DNA from: Siniperca chuatsi
Lineage: Eukaryota > Chordata > Actinopteri > Centrarchiformes > Sinipercidae
Direction: 5' to 3'
DNA: 64,000 bases
Assembly: GCF_020085105.1 (NCBI RefSeq)
Contig: NC_058058.1
Coordinates: 3,992,214-4,056,213 of the forward strand
In this document: positions 1 through 35,600 of the stretch, piece after piece
Layout: each line of letters starts with the position of its first letter
How positions within the stretch are numbered: the first letter of the stretch is position 1
The notes under the pieces: model-generated
What the model saw: the letters and a program-made list of their open reading frames with translations, nothing else
Databases searched by the model: none
Told to the model about the DNA's origin: nothing
Translations under genes and position numbers: made by a program

Positions 1-131
1 GCAAAAATAATACAAGAAAGAACCATCTCCTGAAAATCCAATAAGTGGTGACCATTTGGCAGCTCCACAGCAGAGGAGGACCTCTTTATTCCCCCAGATG
101 GAAACATCTGCTGTGTGAAATCAGCACAAAC

Positions 132-23066
<22,935 letters not shown>

Positions 23067-23158
23067 TGACACACTGTCACTGACCCAAAAATAAACCCAC
23101 CCGCTCGCGGTCTGTCTCAGCATTACCAGGACTGCGCTGGACGCCCAGCCAGGACACT

Positions 23159-23160
23159 CG

Positions 23161-23251
<91 letters not shown>
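23159..23251. repeat. (CG)5(CA)n alternating purine-pyrimidine tract
   Basis: About 90 bp of almost uninterrupted alternating purine-pyrimidine, starting with five CG steps and continuing as CA, broken once by 'caaac' near 23238. It begins about 93 bp upstream of the clcn1 start codon on the minus strand. Cys/Val-repeat ORFs across it are translations of the microsatellite. Confidence 0.95.
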
Positions 23252-23490
23252 GCTACATTGGCACACAGGGATAGAGATACACATGCATGGATCCCCACAC
23301 AAACACATACACTCTCACACATATTCTGAAATGGTGTAAACTAGCTCCAGCTGGGGTTCCCACCCCCTCGTGCCCGAAGCTAACTGCCCAACCTGTGAAG
23401 TTAAGTCAGCAGTAAACAAGAAAGACAAAAATGCCAGAAAGTTCAAAGTACTGTACCAAATACTTATTGCTCAACATCTAAGGAGACATG

Positions 23491-23790
23491 GGGCGCCCGG
23501 GTGGTAGTGGAGGAGAAGCAATCGCCTACCACTGCAAAGTCCTGGGTCAGTCCATGGCAGCACAGCTTCTGGCTTGTCCAGGAGATCCATCAAACACAAC
23601 TACACTGTTTGCTTGTGGTAAGCCACTGAGGTATAATTTCTTTGTTGTTGCACTAGCAACTCCTACTGGCTGGTCAGAGCACCTATGTGGAAATGGGTGG
23701 GATTTGCGGGGCAGCGTAAACCTCTGTGTATGTTATTCCCCTTCGGTGAAGCTTCTGCTGGCAGGTGAAAAGACAGGTGACTTTGTGCTT
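23491..23790 (+). mobile_element. tRNA-derived SINE-like unit
   Basis: The head 'gggtggtagtggagg' resembles a Pol III A box, and 'tcctgggtcagtcca' about 35 bases later resembles a degenerate B box, with tRNA-like spacing. The body that follows (23560-23790) contains text such as 'gggatttgcggggcagcgt' typical of dispersed fish repeats. A 145-codon ORF crosses it but shows no protein family and is a by-product. Family assignment was not possible. Confidence 0.5.
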
Positions 23791-23925
23791 ATCAGAGGAA
23801 ACACATGGCAGTGTACCGAGTTAACAGTGTCCCTGTCAGAAAGTACCAAGTACACTCTCATCAGGTATATGGAGCGGGCAATTCTACTAAAAGTTCAGTC
23901 CCTAATTTTCCTGATTGTTTCGTAG

Positions 23926-24360
23926 GATTCCTGGTTTTCATCCAGGCGGCCCTGCTTCGATTCCCATTATGGAAAAAGATGGTATTCCTGGGTGTGTTGT
24001 CAGTTCATTGTTTACAGTTTAAACATGCACTTGCTTCCTGGATGTTAATGAGGAATGACATGAGAGTTTCCGTAGTCACATATTGTCTAGTGATCATGAT
24101 TCATGGTTTTCAGGAAGTCGGCTGGGGTTTGATTCCCGATATAGTAAAAGGTGGTGCAATTATGTGCAATGTATATGTGTGCCAAGTGTGTTTGCTTCCC
24201 TACTGCGTTCTCCATTACATCACCCAACGGATTTGCAGTGGTCAAGATTACTGGTTTTAGCCCAGGAATTATTCCTGGCATGGGAAAAGATGGTACTACA
24301 TTCCTGGATGTGCTGTGTGCTGCTTTAAATGCAAACGTGCTTCCTATGAGGTCCATGCCT
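23926..24360 (+). repeat. Three diverged tandem units of about 150-170 bp
   Basis: Each unit has 'gat' + 'tggtttt' near its start (tggtttt at 23932, 24105 and 24252), then a drug-like 'gaaaaagatggt' or 'taaaaggtggt' block, and 'gcttcc' near its end (24032, 24192, 24340). Units 1 and 2 contain 'cgattccc' or 'tgattcccg', resembling a tRNA B box. The units are strongly diverged. It directly follows the SINE-like unit at 23491. Confidence 0.55.
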
Positions 24361-25503
24361 TAAAACATCGTATGTGATTGTTCACCTACAGACACTAAAC
24401 ATAAGCAACCCCTGCTCAAGGTAAAACATGCATTAACAATGCCTTTAAGCTTATTTAATATTACTATGATACTGAACGTGGACAAATTAAATTCCACCAA
24501 ATATCAAGAGTGAAGTAAACCTGTATTTGCTGCACTTTGAGGATTATTGAAAGGCATTCTGGTAAATTAAGGTATTTAACAACAACAAAGGTACTCCAGT
24601 TGAGAAGGCTGTTGCCTCAGGAAGCACATGAGAATCTAGAAATATGTGATCAAGCACCAAGTCCCTGTGTTTGTTCATCAGCAGTGAAGATAGTTAAGCA
24701 CATACAACGACACAGAAACGTAAACGTGTACAAAGTGATTACATTCACATAAAAAGAAATAGTCACACAAACAACAGAAGGGTTGCTTGTCAGAACAATC
24801 AACATGATTAGGCAAAATCTTTGGAACGTGAACAATAACAAATGTTCTTTCCAAAAACCAACATGGCTTAAAAAAAAAATAATACACAAACATTCTCACC
24901 CAAACATTGTGCACCAAATTTCTCAAAAAAGGGGTCATCCAACCAAAACAGAAAATGCTCTTAAAATGACTTGCTATGCCATAGTATATGATCTGTCACA
25001 TGTGTCTATGTTTTGCTATGACAATCCCAAGGAGGCCGAAACCAGAAACAGAAGGAGTTTACATGGCAATACAATGGATCAAGACTGATTTAGCTAATGT
25101 TTCAAACAAGAGCAACCGCTGTAGTTTCAGTGGCTTCCTAAAGAAACTTTTAATAGGACAAATGGCTAACAAACAAACACTGGCTGCTGTGAGAATTAAA
25201 TCTGTGGCCTTTGTAGGATGTATTATACAGGTAACCCCAAGGTCACTATAACAACGTTTCACACAAAAGCTGAAAATACACGAAAGGGTGAATCTTTAAG
25301 TCCATTAATCTTGTGAAAACATTTAGTTTTAGGTGGGTAAGGATCAATATGGTGGCTATGTTGAAACCTGACCAAAGTGCTTTCAGTGTCTGTGGGTGTG
25401 TCAGCACAGCAGCTTGATTTAAGGGAAGAGGGTGGAGGTGACCCAGCAGGTGAAAAGTCATGATTATTAAACATCAGTACTGACAACACACACACACACA
25501 CAC

Positions 25504-25705
25504 ATGTTTGTTTCACTATCCCCATGGGGGACAGTCAATGAAATAATGCTTTCCCTAGCCCCTTACCCTAACCTTAACCTAACTGTAGCCTGCACCCTAA
25601 AACCAAGTCTTAACCCTCAAAAAGCAGTCTCTACCCATAGGGACCTCAATTTTTGTACCCACAGGTTAGTGCGTATTCAGGTTAAAGTCCCGACTGGGAT
25701 ATAAG
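25504..25705. mobile_element. Dispersed teleost repeat with telomere-like core
   Basis: Contains 'ccccttaccctaacctt', 'accaagtcttaaccctc', 'ggacctcaatttttg' and 'gtgcgtattcaggtt', a combination I recall as a common fish repeat, bounded by CA repeats (25488-25503 and about 25716-25724). The CCCTAA-like words are part of the element and not an interstitial telomere array. Confidence 0.6.
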
Positions 25706-28700
25706 AACATGACTAACACACACACAAGCACCAGTGTCACGCCTTTCAGCTCAAATAAAAGTATAGTATAATATCTTGGCAGCATGAACACGGTAAATAA
25801 ACTACTGAAAACTGTTGCTATTGTTTCAATGCAATAGCAGCTTCAGTACTTTTTATCTGGAGGATTCTAGACAATAACCTTTCAAAAACCTCTTTTAGTC
25901 TTTAGTGAATTACAAAGAGTGTCTGGAGGACAGAGAGAAGGCTAAGTCTGTGATCACAGAGGCCATTTTATATACTTTAATTGTTTGGTTAAAGTAGATG
26001 CACATAAACTTCAAACTCTAGGCCTCACATTTTGGACAATGCATGAAATGTCTGAGTTTATTCACACTTAAATAACACAATACGAGCAAGCAGACGAGTC
26101 TTGTAATATCATGACAATTGTCCCCTTTGTTACTTCAGGGAATTTCTCTTTTCTAAGTTGCAGTGGGACACAGCAAACACAAGAACACAGCCGTTTCAAT
26201 TCCTGAACCGTTTCAGCCAACTCAATACTATGCATTACAGTCTATTTGTTTGGACAGAAGTTCTTTGGTGTTGGTATTGCACCTCAGCCATTACAAGATA
26301 CAACATTAAACGCATCATGGGTGACAGATTAAATACGACATGATGCTCCACCTCGTAAGCCTAAGTCTGTCAAGTTGATGAATGCAGCCAGCTGTCGGGA
26401 AACTTGACACACACAAAAACACATGAACGGTGACACACAAATACATGCACGTAGCAAATACAATACTGACTGCAAGGTGTTTGCAGGTGATACGAGTGAC
26501 AAAGAGTGGGTGTGGCCAACCTGAAAGAGAGAGAGAGAAAGAAAGAGAAACCTGAGGAAAGACACGGGTCAGAAAACACACTGTGCCGGTGACAGCAAAA
26601 TAGAAACAGAGATTCTAACATCTTCAATGGAAGCGTGTCTGTCTGTGGATATCACTATATACTGCAGACCGACTACGAAAACATGAAAACTGGGAAGGTG
26701 GACTTGAATTTGTTTCATAACTCTACACTTATATGGCTTTGAGGGACAGCAAACTACATGTTTTGGATACGAGGAGCACACAGAGTTGGACAGTCCCAGA
26801 GAGCTGACTAGGTAAGATGAAAACTGTGGATGTGTGACTGAAACTCTCATTTGTGATGTGATTTCCATATTTTTGCTAACAGGTTCCTACTGAAATGTTA
26901 TATCACAGCACATATCACATATACAGCAGTCTGTGTCTATGCACTGTAATATTATTCTGTATGTATGTGCACATGTAAGTACTGTATGTGTTATTTTTGG
27001 TATTAGCACATGTGATCTGTGAATCCTGACACATTTAATGCAACTGTGTTTTCACACACCATTTTGTTTGTGTGTGTATTTACACACCTATGTCTGTGTG
27101 TCTTTAACAGCATATTTTAGTGTCTGTTCCTGTGGTATGTGTGTGTGTTGTGGGATGGCCCAGTCTTTTGTTGTGCATAAAAGGTGTGTGATGATACAGG
27201 AGAGTTATTGGTACATGTGAATGTCAGAGAACAATGCAGACAAACTGGTTCAGTAACATCCATCCTTTCTAAAGAGTAGAGGACAGTGTCATTGTGTATG
27301 TGCTTTGTCTTGAAAAATGCTTATTACATACTAGTGTGACTGGTATGTCACACAGAGAGTACACTGTACGATTTTTCCATGCTCTACCTGTACTGCACTG
27401 TTGTGTTGTGAATGAGCATCTTTACTCTGAAGCTAATATTACCATTACAACACTACAACTGCCTGTGGTGTACATTGTCGTGTACACCAGTGTTTGGTGA
27501 AACAGTTCTTTCGATGACAGAAAAAGACAAGGTAGGCATGAGAACAATTTCTTAAGCATTATTTGACTGACAACATATAAGCTGCTCAAAGACAAAGGCA
27601 TATCTTCAATAAATCCTTTTCACCACAAAGCAATTAGTCAAGTAAGGGACTTATGTACACTAAGTGTAATTCATTAAACGTGATTTCAATAGAAGCTAAA
27701 TAACTTATTTAGTATTTAAAAGTTCACTAGGACAGTCTGCAGTGACCAAGTAACAACATTTTATGTAATGGCCAATCAGAATTCAATATTTAACAAAGCT
27801 GTGTATTTATTGGTTAAATTAGTTAGATTATACGTTTATAAACAGTCTAAAATTGATATTACAACCAAAAAAAGAGAGCAAACTGATTTTAATGAGGAGG
27901 CTGTAGTGTTTTTCTCACTCGTCTGTCATTAAACAATGTTTATTTTCTTAATGTTACAGAGCACTTTGATATTTGCCCAGGGTGATAGCATTTATATATG
28001 TATAACACTGGCTCATTATCTGTTAGCTTGACATAATTTCTGTTTCTTCATCAACTGTGTGACAGTGGATTTTGGTAGAACCTACCAAAAGTTAGGGAGG
28101 AGGCTACCTGTAAAAAACAAATACTGTTGTGAACACCTGAATCTCAAGTCAACAGAGAAACCTCACTCTTGGCTACATTTGTTAAAGAAATTAGATGGAC
28201 AGGAGGACAACAGTATACGTCCCGAGTGTACCCCTCAATCCTAAATGGGTGCCCTTCTTTTTAACCTCCTGATCTGAATATGATCTACTAGTGGTAGAAA
28301 ATATGGTTGTTTGAAAAGAGCAGAGGAACAAGTTCAAATATTTAGGATCAAATGTGTTCAGGGGAAATTTGCATACAAGCACACAGACACAGAAACCCTC
28401 CCATTCAGTATACACTCTCACTTCCCCTGTAACTTCTCCATCAGTTATGTTTTAATGTATTTCACTTCCCTTGGTATTATTGTGTTCTGCCACTGAGTTT
28501 GTTTTACAGTTTTCTTTGATATTGTCATTTGTTAGTCAAGTTACTGTTTGAAAACTGCTTATATAAGGATTAGTGAGGTTAAAATATACACATAACAGTT
28601 TCAGGGGTTTTCCTGTATAGAGAAGTTTCTAAAATCTGACCATATCAGCAAAAATAAAAACTACTTCCTTTTTGTTACATACATCATTACCAATTGTACA

Positions 28701-29210
28701 TACAACAGAAGAATTATGGTGACACTAGTTGAAAAGACAATGTAACAGGATGATAGGCTCACATTGGTCATTCATATTATTAAGAAAAGGCAAAGAGAAT
28801 ACAGGACAGCTAGTATCCCTTTTAGCTGGGGACTTTCACCTGAATGTGTCTGTAGTTATCATTTAACTGTCTTGACAAATGCCTTATGGCTGCCTTTTTT
28901 AAATTAGAACAAACAATTAAAAGGGGATCCTAGACTCTCTCTGAAGCTCACAACTAGAACATTAGTGACAAACAAACAAACAATCTTCCTCAAACAACAA
29001 ACCGATCAGCTACTCCTTATGTAGAGGGGGTCATTTAACTAAGTATCAATATACTGTATAGGAAAAATAACACTACTGATGTGAGACCTCTGAAATAAAT
29101 AACATTTCCCTAGAACTGTTATGTTAAGATACAATATGTCCGGTACATCTGTGTGATTTGAGAAGTTTAATGGGCTGTTGAATGCCAAGTTATCCTTTCA
29201 AGGCCTTTAT

Positions 29211-29665
29211 GGATTTTGGGTCACTGCTGAGCGATGGTAATGCTGATCTCTGCTCCTCTATTATCTACAGTATGTAACTGATAGCAGGTTAACTATACAC
29301 ATAAAAACAAGACATTGGAGCACTCCTTTTTATATTTGCTGTGCGAGTCAAGATAAAAAAGGTCACAGTTTGTATTTGCTATGTAAGTATAGATAAAAAA
29401 AAAAAAAGGCCACAGTAAATATTTACAATATTTTCTAAAAGTTGATCACTAATCGACATTCTTCTGGGTGTGTGCTCTGCTGTTTACTGGAAATTCACTG
29501 ATAGCTCTCTTTAAGCACAGTTAAACTCTGAACCAGCTACTTATTCCAGCTACTACTGCATATAGAGTTATTAGAGAAGCATATGCTGCATGCTATCTAA
29601 GCTTAGGGGATTTAGGGTGGCTGCTGAGCAGAGGTAATGTTGATCTCTTCCTCCAGCTGATAGTA
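29211..29665 (+). repeat. Two short direct duplications just upstream of styk1
   Basis: Segment 29211-29285 ('ggattttgggtcactgctga', then 'ggtaatgctgatctc') recurs at 29608-29665 ('ggatttagggtggctgctga', then 'ggtaatgttgatctc'). Between them, 29333-29370 and 29373-29420 are a second tandem pair sharing 'tatttgct', 'agataaaaaa' and 'cacagt'. The downstream copy ends about 33 bp before the styk1 start codon and includes a 'cctccag' acceptor-like word. Confidence 0.65.
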
Positions 29666-29698
29666 ACGTCGATCTGTGTTCCTCTCTTTCTCTCCAGC

Positions 29699-32600
29699 AT
29701 GTCATCCAACTCCACGGCCGATAATCTGTGTGCACCTGACAACAACCTTTGCAGTAAGGAACTCAACTGCCACACTTCATCTGTCTCTTTGTCATCATCA
29801 TCTCCAACGCTTTTCTCCTTTCCAATCCTTCCTCCTCAACCCGTCTCCTCTCATGTCTCTCATCTCCCTTTTCCTTTACTTCTCTTCCCCTCTTCAGATT
29901 CTACCTCTCCTCTGCAAATGTCTTGCCTGCTTTCTCTTCAAACCTGAAGCATGCCCATATTTCTTGTTAGATCTACCTTGACAACAGCTCTGGGGAAAAT
30001 GAATGGGAAAATACTGGCTTCACCTAATACTTCACGTTTTACATACTATATATTTTGCCACTCCTGTCTCTCTTTTCACCGTCTCTGTTGCTTCCTCTAA
30101 TGTCTCTATCCTCTACTTTATCGTTTTGGCCCTTTACTTTTTCCACTATTAAGGATCCCTTCCTTTCTCCATTTCCTTCCTCTGTTATTACCAGCTGCCA
30201 GGGTTTTACATTTCGACTTTGGTGATTTATTTTTCTATGCATCATCTCATTTTTCACTTCTTTGAGGTAAATACCAGCAGCTACCTAATTTTGGCTGTAA
30301 ACATCAGCAGACAACAAACAGTGAATGGTTCTGCTGAGGTCATGCTGACATGAGACATACAGCTACATGATTTGTCCTAGTAACCAATCAGCAAACGAAG
30401 AGTTTGTATCAAAGCCAATGAGGTGATACCAAAGAAATTAACTTTTTAGTTGTATTTAACAACCATAAAAGGTATATCATTATTTTTATTGATTTAACTA
30501 CGAAACTCTCCGTTGCCGTCTACAATGTTGTTGCAACATCCAGCCTCCAGATAATGTCACATGAAATACTGGAGCTCTGAGTGATGTGTGCTTACACAAT
30601 CAGATGGAGTAATAACTGCTGACTCACAGTTACTGCTGGGAAGTCTTTGTGATCACACAGTTAATTCAGCAGGTATTTCTGCTTTCGGAGCTGCAGAGAC
30701 TGGATCTGTGGTGTAGGCCGCCTGCTGCCCCGTGTTCCTGCTCGACAATCCAAAAACATGTTTAGGCTACAATTGAACAGTTTTTGGCTGGAAACTGATA
30801 TCACTGCTGACATATCAGTGATTTTAAAATCAGATTTTAATCTAATTTAAAAGTTAATTTCCTATTCTTTGTTGTCTAGCTTTGCAATAAACAGATCTGT
30901 AGAAAATACAGAGTGAGGGTATTGATAGTGGCATTCAAATACAGACATGCTTAAATTACAGTGTCATCTAGCTATATATCAACATCGGTGTAAATGGAGG
31001 ATGATGTAATGTTAAAATAGAACATCCTGTCAGCACTTGAGAAGTGCAACCTTTTTATCAGCCAATGCATTCATCCTGTCCCCTAACCAGGTTGAAACCA
31101 AAACCTGTACAACCTTACGGTCAGTGTAATTAGGAATTTTTGTATTTTAACATCCCTCTGAGACACAAACGCATGTACAAAATTCACAAGAGAGGAGCGT
31201 CTCTGCACTGTCCTAACTGAAGTAGATGAAACAGGCAGTTGTGTGACGGTCTTCCTAATCAGACCAACTTGTCACTTTGCGCACAAATAACCTGGTACTA
31301 TACAGTGTTGAAAATACACTGCCTCCTCTTGGTCCTGACATTTACACATGACCTTCTCTCTTTCTCTCTCTCAGTCGTAAGGGTGCACGAGCAGGCGGTG
31401 ATCATCGTCCCTACACTGCTCCTCCTGGCCACCCTGGTTACCTTACTGGCCCTGTGCTTACTGAGATATTGTCCTGAACGGAAGCGGACACGGATCACAG
31501 CCCCTCAACGCCTCCACAGCTCATCGCACAGACACACACAAAGACACAGCCAAAGACATCACCTACAGGGCATTGATGGTGAGCAAGCATGCATAAGTCT
31601 CTGTGTCCGTTTTCATCTTATTCTTTTTATATTTTTCATTGTAATTCAATTTTCCAAAGAACTACACATACAGATTTATTATTCTGCTCTGTGTCTATCT
31701 CTCCCTCAATAGCACCCCCAGGGCTAAACCCACTGGAACATGAAGAGCTGCCAATGTCAGTTCAACAAGTTCAGCAGCATGTCAGCCCAACTCTGGCTGC
31801 AGTACCACAGATGTCCACAGAAAGGCATCATGGAGCCTTCAGCCAAGTCACTGCCCTGCCACTGTCCTTCTGCATGAAGCCTAATGACACTGTCTGCCTC
31901 TACAGAGCTCGCATAGACAACAGGGATGTCACCCTGAGGGTGCTGAAAGGTAAATTGGGCTGTACAAAGGCAAATCTCAAAGACAGAGGTCCAACTGTTT
32001 ACTGATTGTCTGCTGAAGAAGTGCAGAGAAATGTTTTGTTGTGTTCTCTTCTCAACAACTGGGAGATATGAGGAATAGTCTGATAACTATACTTTACTGC
32101 TTCTCAGTAAAACTTCCCTGGTTAAATAAAAGTTATCTAACCTCTTTCTCAGAATCAGCAAACAGCAGTGAGAAGCAGCACTTTTTGGGTTTTGCTTCCT
32201 TCGTGTCAGGACTGGGACCGCACCCCTTCCTACCTGCTCTGCTGGGTGTGGTTTCAGTGCAGTCGCCCCTAATGATGGTTGTGGAGGAGCTGCAGCACAG
32301 AGACCTGTTGGGGTTCCTGTGGAGATGTCGACAGGTACAGTAATCTATTAATTACCAAAACAAAGACAGATTATTCAGAGTGGCAGAGACAGGTTTACAC
32401 TGTGGTTTACATTACAAACTGCAGGGTATGTGTTCATTTCAGAAGGCAATATTTAAAACCTTTAAATGCCATCTGCAACTGAATCAGTATATTTCAAGCT
32501 AGACACGGGTAATGTTTTGAATGTCTAAATGGGCAGGAAAACAAAGAGAGGTCATCATACAATTCTTAAAGGAACATTCAGTCCAGCAATGGTTAGGGTC

Positions 32601-35600
32601 ATGTAGTGCAGAGAAACATCTGCATGGGTGGCACTTCCTGCTAAAGTAATCAAGACCCTCTGCCAACCACTTTAAAAGACACTTTGAAATGTCTCTAAAA
32701 CCATAGCCCTAAAGCAATTTAAAAAACGTCAAATATATTTGTTATCCCCCAAAATCAATGGCACCGAAGTGGAATGTATGCTGGTCAAAAGAGTTAGGTT
32801 AATAGTAGGATAGTTATTTGGTTAACTCAAAACCCTGGCCATGACTGTTAAGATTTTAACATATAGTGTAGTTTAAGTAATTACTGCTCTTGGCCTTTGT
32901 GGGGCAGTATAGGGTAATATAGCCTATTGCTAAAAGAGAGACACCAGTATCCATAATTACTTGACAGTGGCAGGTACAGGATGTTCACCTACTTCTAAGA
33001 CACAGGCATACTAGCCTGACAGACATTTGGTCCGGTGTAGTAGCTGATTATGGACACAGACACGGAGAGAGGTATATCGCATAACAAAAGACAGGTCTGG
33101 TAGTCTGACTCAAAAGGCTACTATCCACCCATTACAAGACTGACAAAAATATTTACATGTGTTCCCTTCTCTTCCTTCTCCTCCTCTCTCACTGAAGGAT
33201 AACTCTGGTTTAGAGTCTTCATGCAAGATGACCGAGAAGAGGATCTTCACCATGGCAGGACAAGTGGCCTCTGCTCTGGTTGGTTAAACTACTGTCATGT
33301 CTGTCCTTGTATCTGTCTGTCAGTCTCTCTCTCCCAAATAATTCCCACAAATACAGTATATTGGTCCATGAAACAGTGAGACACCTCATTCTGTCTCCCT
33401 GCTTATCTGCCAATCTGTCTATATCCTAATTTATTATTTGGTGGCAATTAAAAGTCTCTCAGTTTATTTCTGTCCATCTCTTAGTTTTTCCCCCGATGTC
33501 TCAATTATAGAGCAAAAACAGTCTGAACAGTACCTTCACTTTTCAGATTAAGGTTATGTTGTTATGCTGTCAGGTTAAACAAAATACAATGTGAATTCTG
33601 CGAAAGTGTGACTAGAGTATAAATCATTAAAAAGTCTGGTTGATGTTCGTATTTCATATTTTTTGTATCATCCTTGTAGTCCTGAATATTTCTACTACTC
33701 CACAGCCAGGTGCTAAAAGTCCTCATTTCCAGCATCCCTCTTATTACCCTGTCTTTACCTGAACATCTTCTAGGAGTACCTGCACAGTCAGCGTTGCATC
33801 CATGGCAACGTGGGAGCTCGTAGCGTTCTGGTTGGTGGAGATCTGACAGCGAAGCTGTGGGGACTGGGCCCAGCCTACCACAGGAGAACACAGGCCAATT
33901 CACTGGGTGAAGTAGAGGACATGGAGATGAAGAAATGGCAGGCACCTGAAGTGCTGGGCAGAGGAGCCGTCAGTCAGAGCAGTGATGTGTGAGTGTCCAA
34001 GTCCTCTGTGAGAATATAAAAAAAATGCAATGTAGATGACCAAATATAAAGCATGTTATTGAAATGGCCCAGCCAGAGTTATCAAAGCTTGATGTTGCAG
34101 CTTGATTATTATTATTATTATAATCTCAGGATGCTGAATAACTGATCTATTTGAATTAACGTTTGTAATGAATAGCACATTTCACCAATGTGTTTAACAT
34201 AATATCACATCAACAGTTTCAACAGAGATCAGCTGGATTTTTATGTGAAAAAGCACACATATTATAATCCTTTGATGTTCCAAAAAGGTGTTTTAATCAG
34301 CAACTACACATTTCTGGTGCACAATTTAGACTAATTAACAATGTGTGTGTTTAAAAAAAGCATGCAAATATTGATTCCAGTGTCACTACCCTAAATATTG
34401 GGACTTAATAGGGGATATAAAGTATGTATTTCTATCTGAATTTGCACCTCCAGTATATTCCCTTTATTGACATAATGCCCTTCTCTAACTCTTTTTTTTT
34501 GACAGATGGTCCTTTGGTATCCTGCTCTATGAAATGGTCACACTGGGTGGGTGTTTTGAAATTCTAGACATACCTCCAAGAGAAATTTTATATCTAATGA
34601 ATCACAGAATTGGATAATAAACAGTACACTAAGAGCCACTGTGTTGGATACTTGAACACATTCTTAAAATTCATACAACAGGGGTGAGTTAACTATACAG
34701 CCAAACTAGATACTATATAACGTTTTTTTAACAAGTGTAGATGAGTATTTCCTAAACTTCTGTGACTTTGGCATTATAGTATTATATTTTTACTTCATAT
34801 TCATTAAGGGACTTCAAACTAATACTCCCATGTATACAGGTGACCCACCGTTTGCACAGCTCATGGTGACTGAACTTCTGCAGTATCTACAAAGAGGAAA
34901 GCATCTCAAACGGCCGGCCACCTGCTCCAACTCACTGTAAGCAGAAACAACAGCAGAAAAGTTTTTATGATACTGTAGGCTGCCAATTTTGCACACTGGA
35001 AACACCAATACAAGGGTATTTATCAGCCACAAAATATGTAGTGTCACCATAACGCCTCACCTCAAAAAATGTGGGGGATATTTCATTCTTTTCAGTCATC
35101 ACTGGCTCACATAATGCTGTTAAGAGACTGTTTTGATTTCCAACCATTGATAATGTCTCACATCTAAAATTTATTTTAAGTTAAGACTAATTCATTTTTG
35201 TCTGAAGTAAGTAAGTGAAGATGGGAGGAAACTCTCAGATGGTTACTTTCAGATGTAGGCTGATAAAAATAAAAAAGTTTTATGTTTTGAATACCGACCA
35301 ATCGGAGTCGTATCACAAGTACCAAAAACTATCAGGTATCAAAAGCTGGCATGAATGCTTTTCCAATTTAATGGTTCTATTTTTTGCTCTTGACATGTTC
35401 ACAATATCCTTCCTCCTCCTAAAGACTTCAGTGGGTCATACTTATTACCTTAAAAACAGCTGGCAATTCTGGGACATGACTTAACATTAGTATAGAGTTT
35501 AACAGGAAAGCACTGTACACTTAAGTCAAGCTGATTAAACAGGAACATATAACTTAGCTTACATTAGCTAGCAAACTAGCTTGCTAGCAACATTAGCTAA

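Larger units (their letters stand above)
23067..29698. other. Divergent intergenic region clcn1 / styk1
   Basis: Holds the 5' flank of clcn1 (minus) and the 5' flank plus unseen non-coding exon(s) of styk1 (plus). Apart from the (CG)(CA) tract, the SINE-like and tandem repeats, the telomere-like repeat and the duplications near 29.2-29.7 kb, I see nothing coding. The styk1 ATG exon has a splice acceptor before it, so its promoter must lie upstream of 29697. Confidence 0.6.

Noticed and set aside
23488..24260. Plus-strand ORFs of 145 and 151 residues
   Set aside because: They lie wholly in the SINE-like unit and the diverged repeats and match no family.
25550..25620. Interstitial telomere repeat
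   Set aside because: The CCCTAA-like words are imperfect and belong to a known style of dispersed fish repeat.
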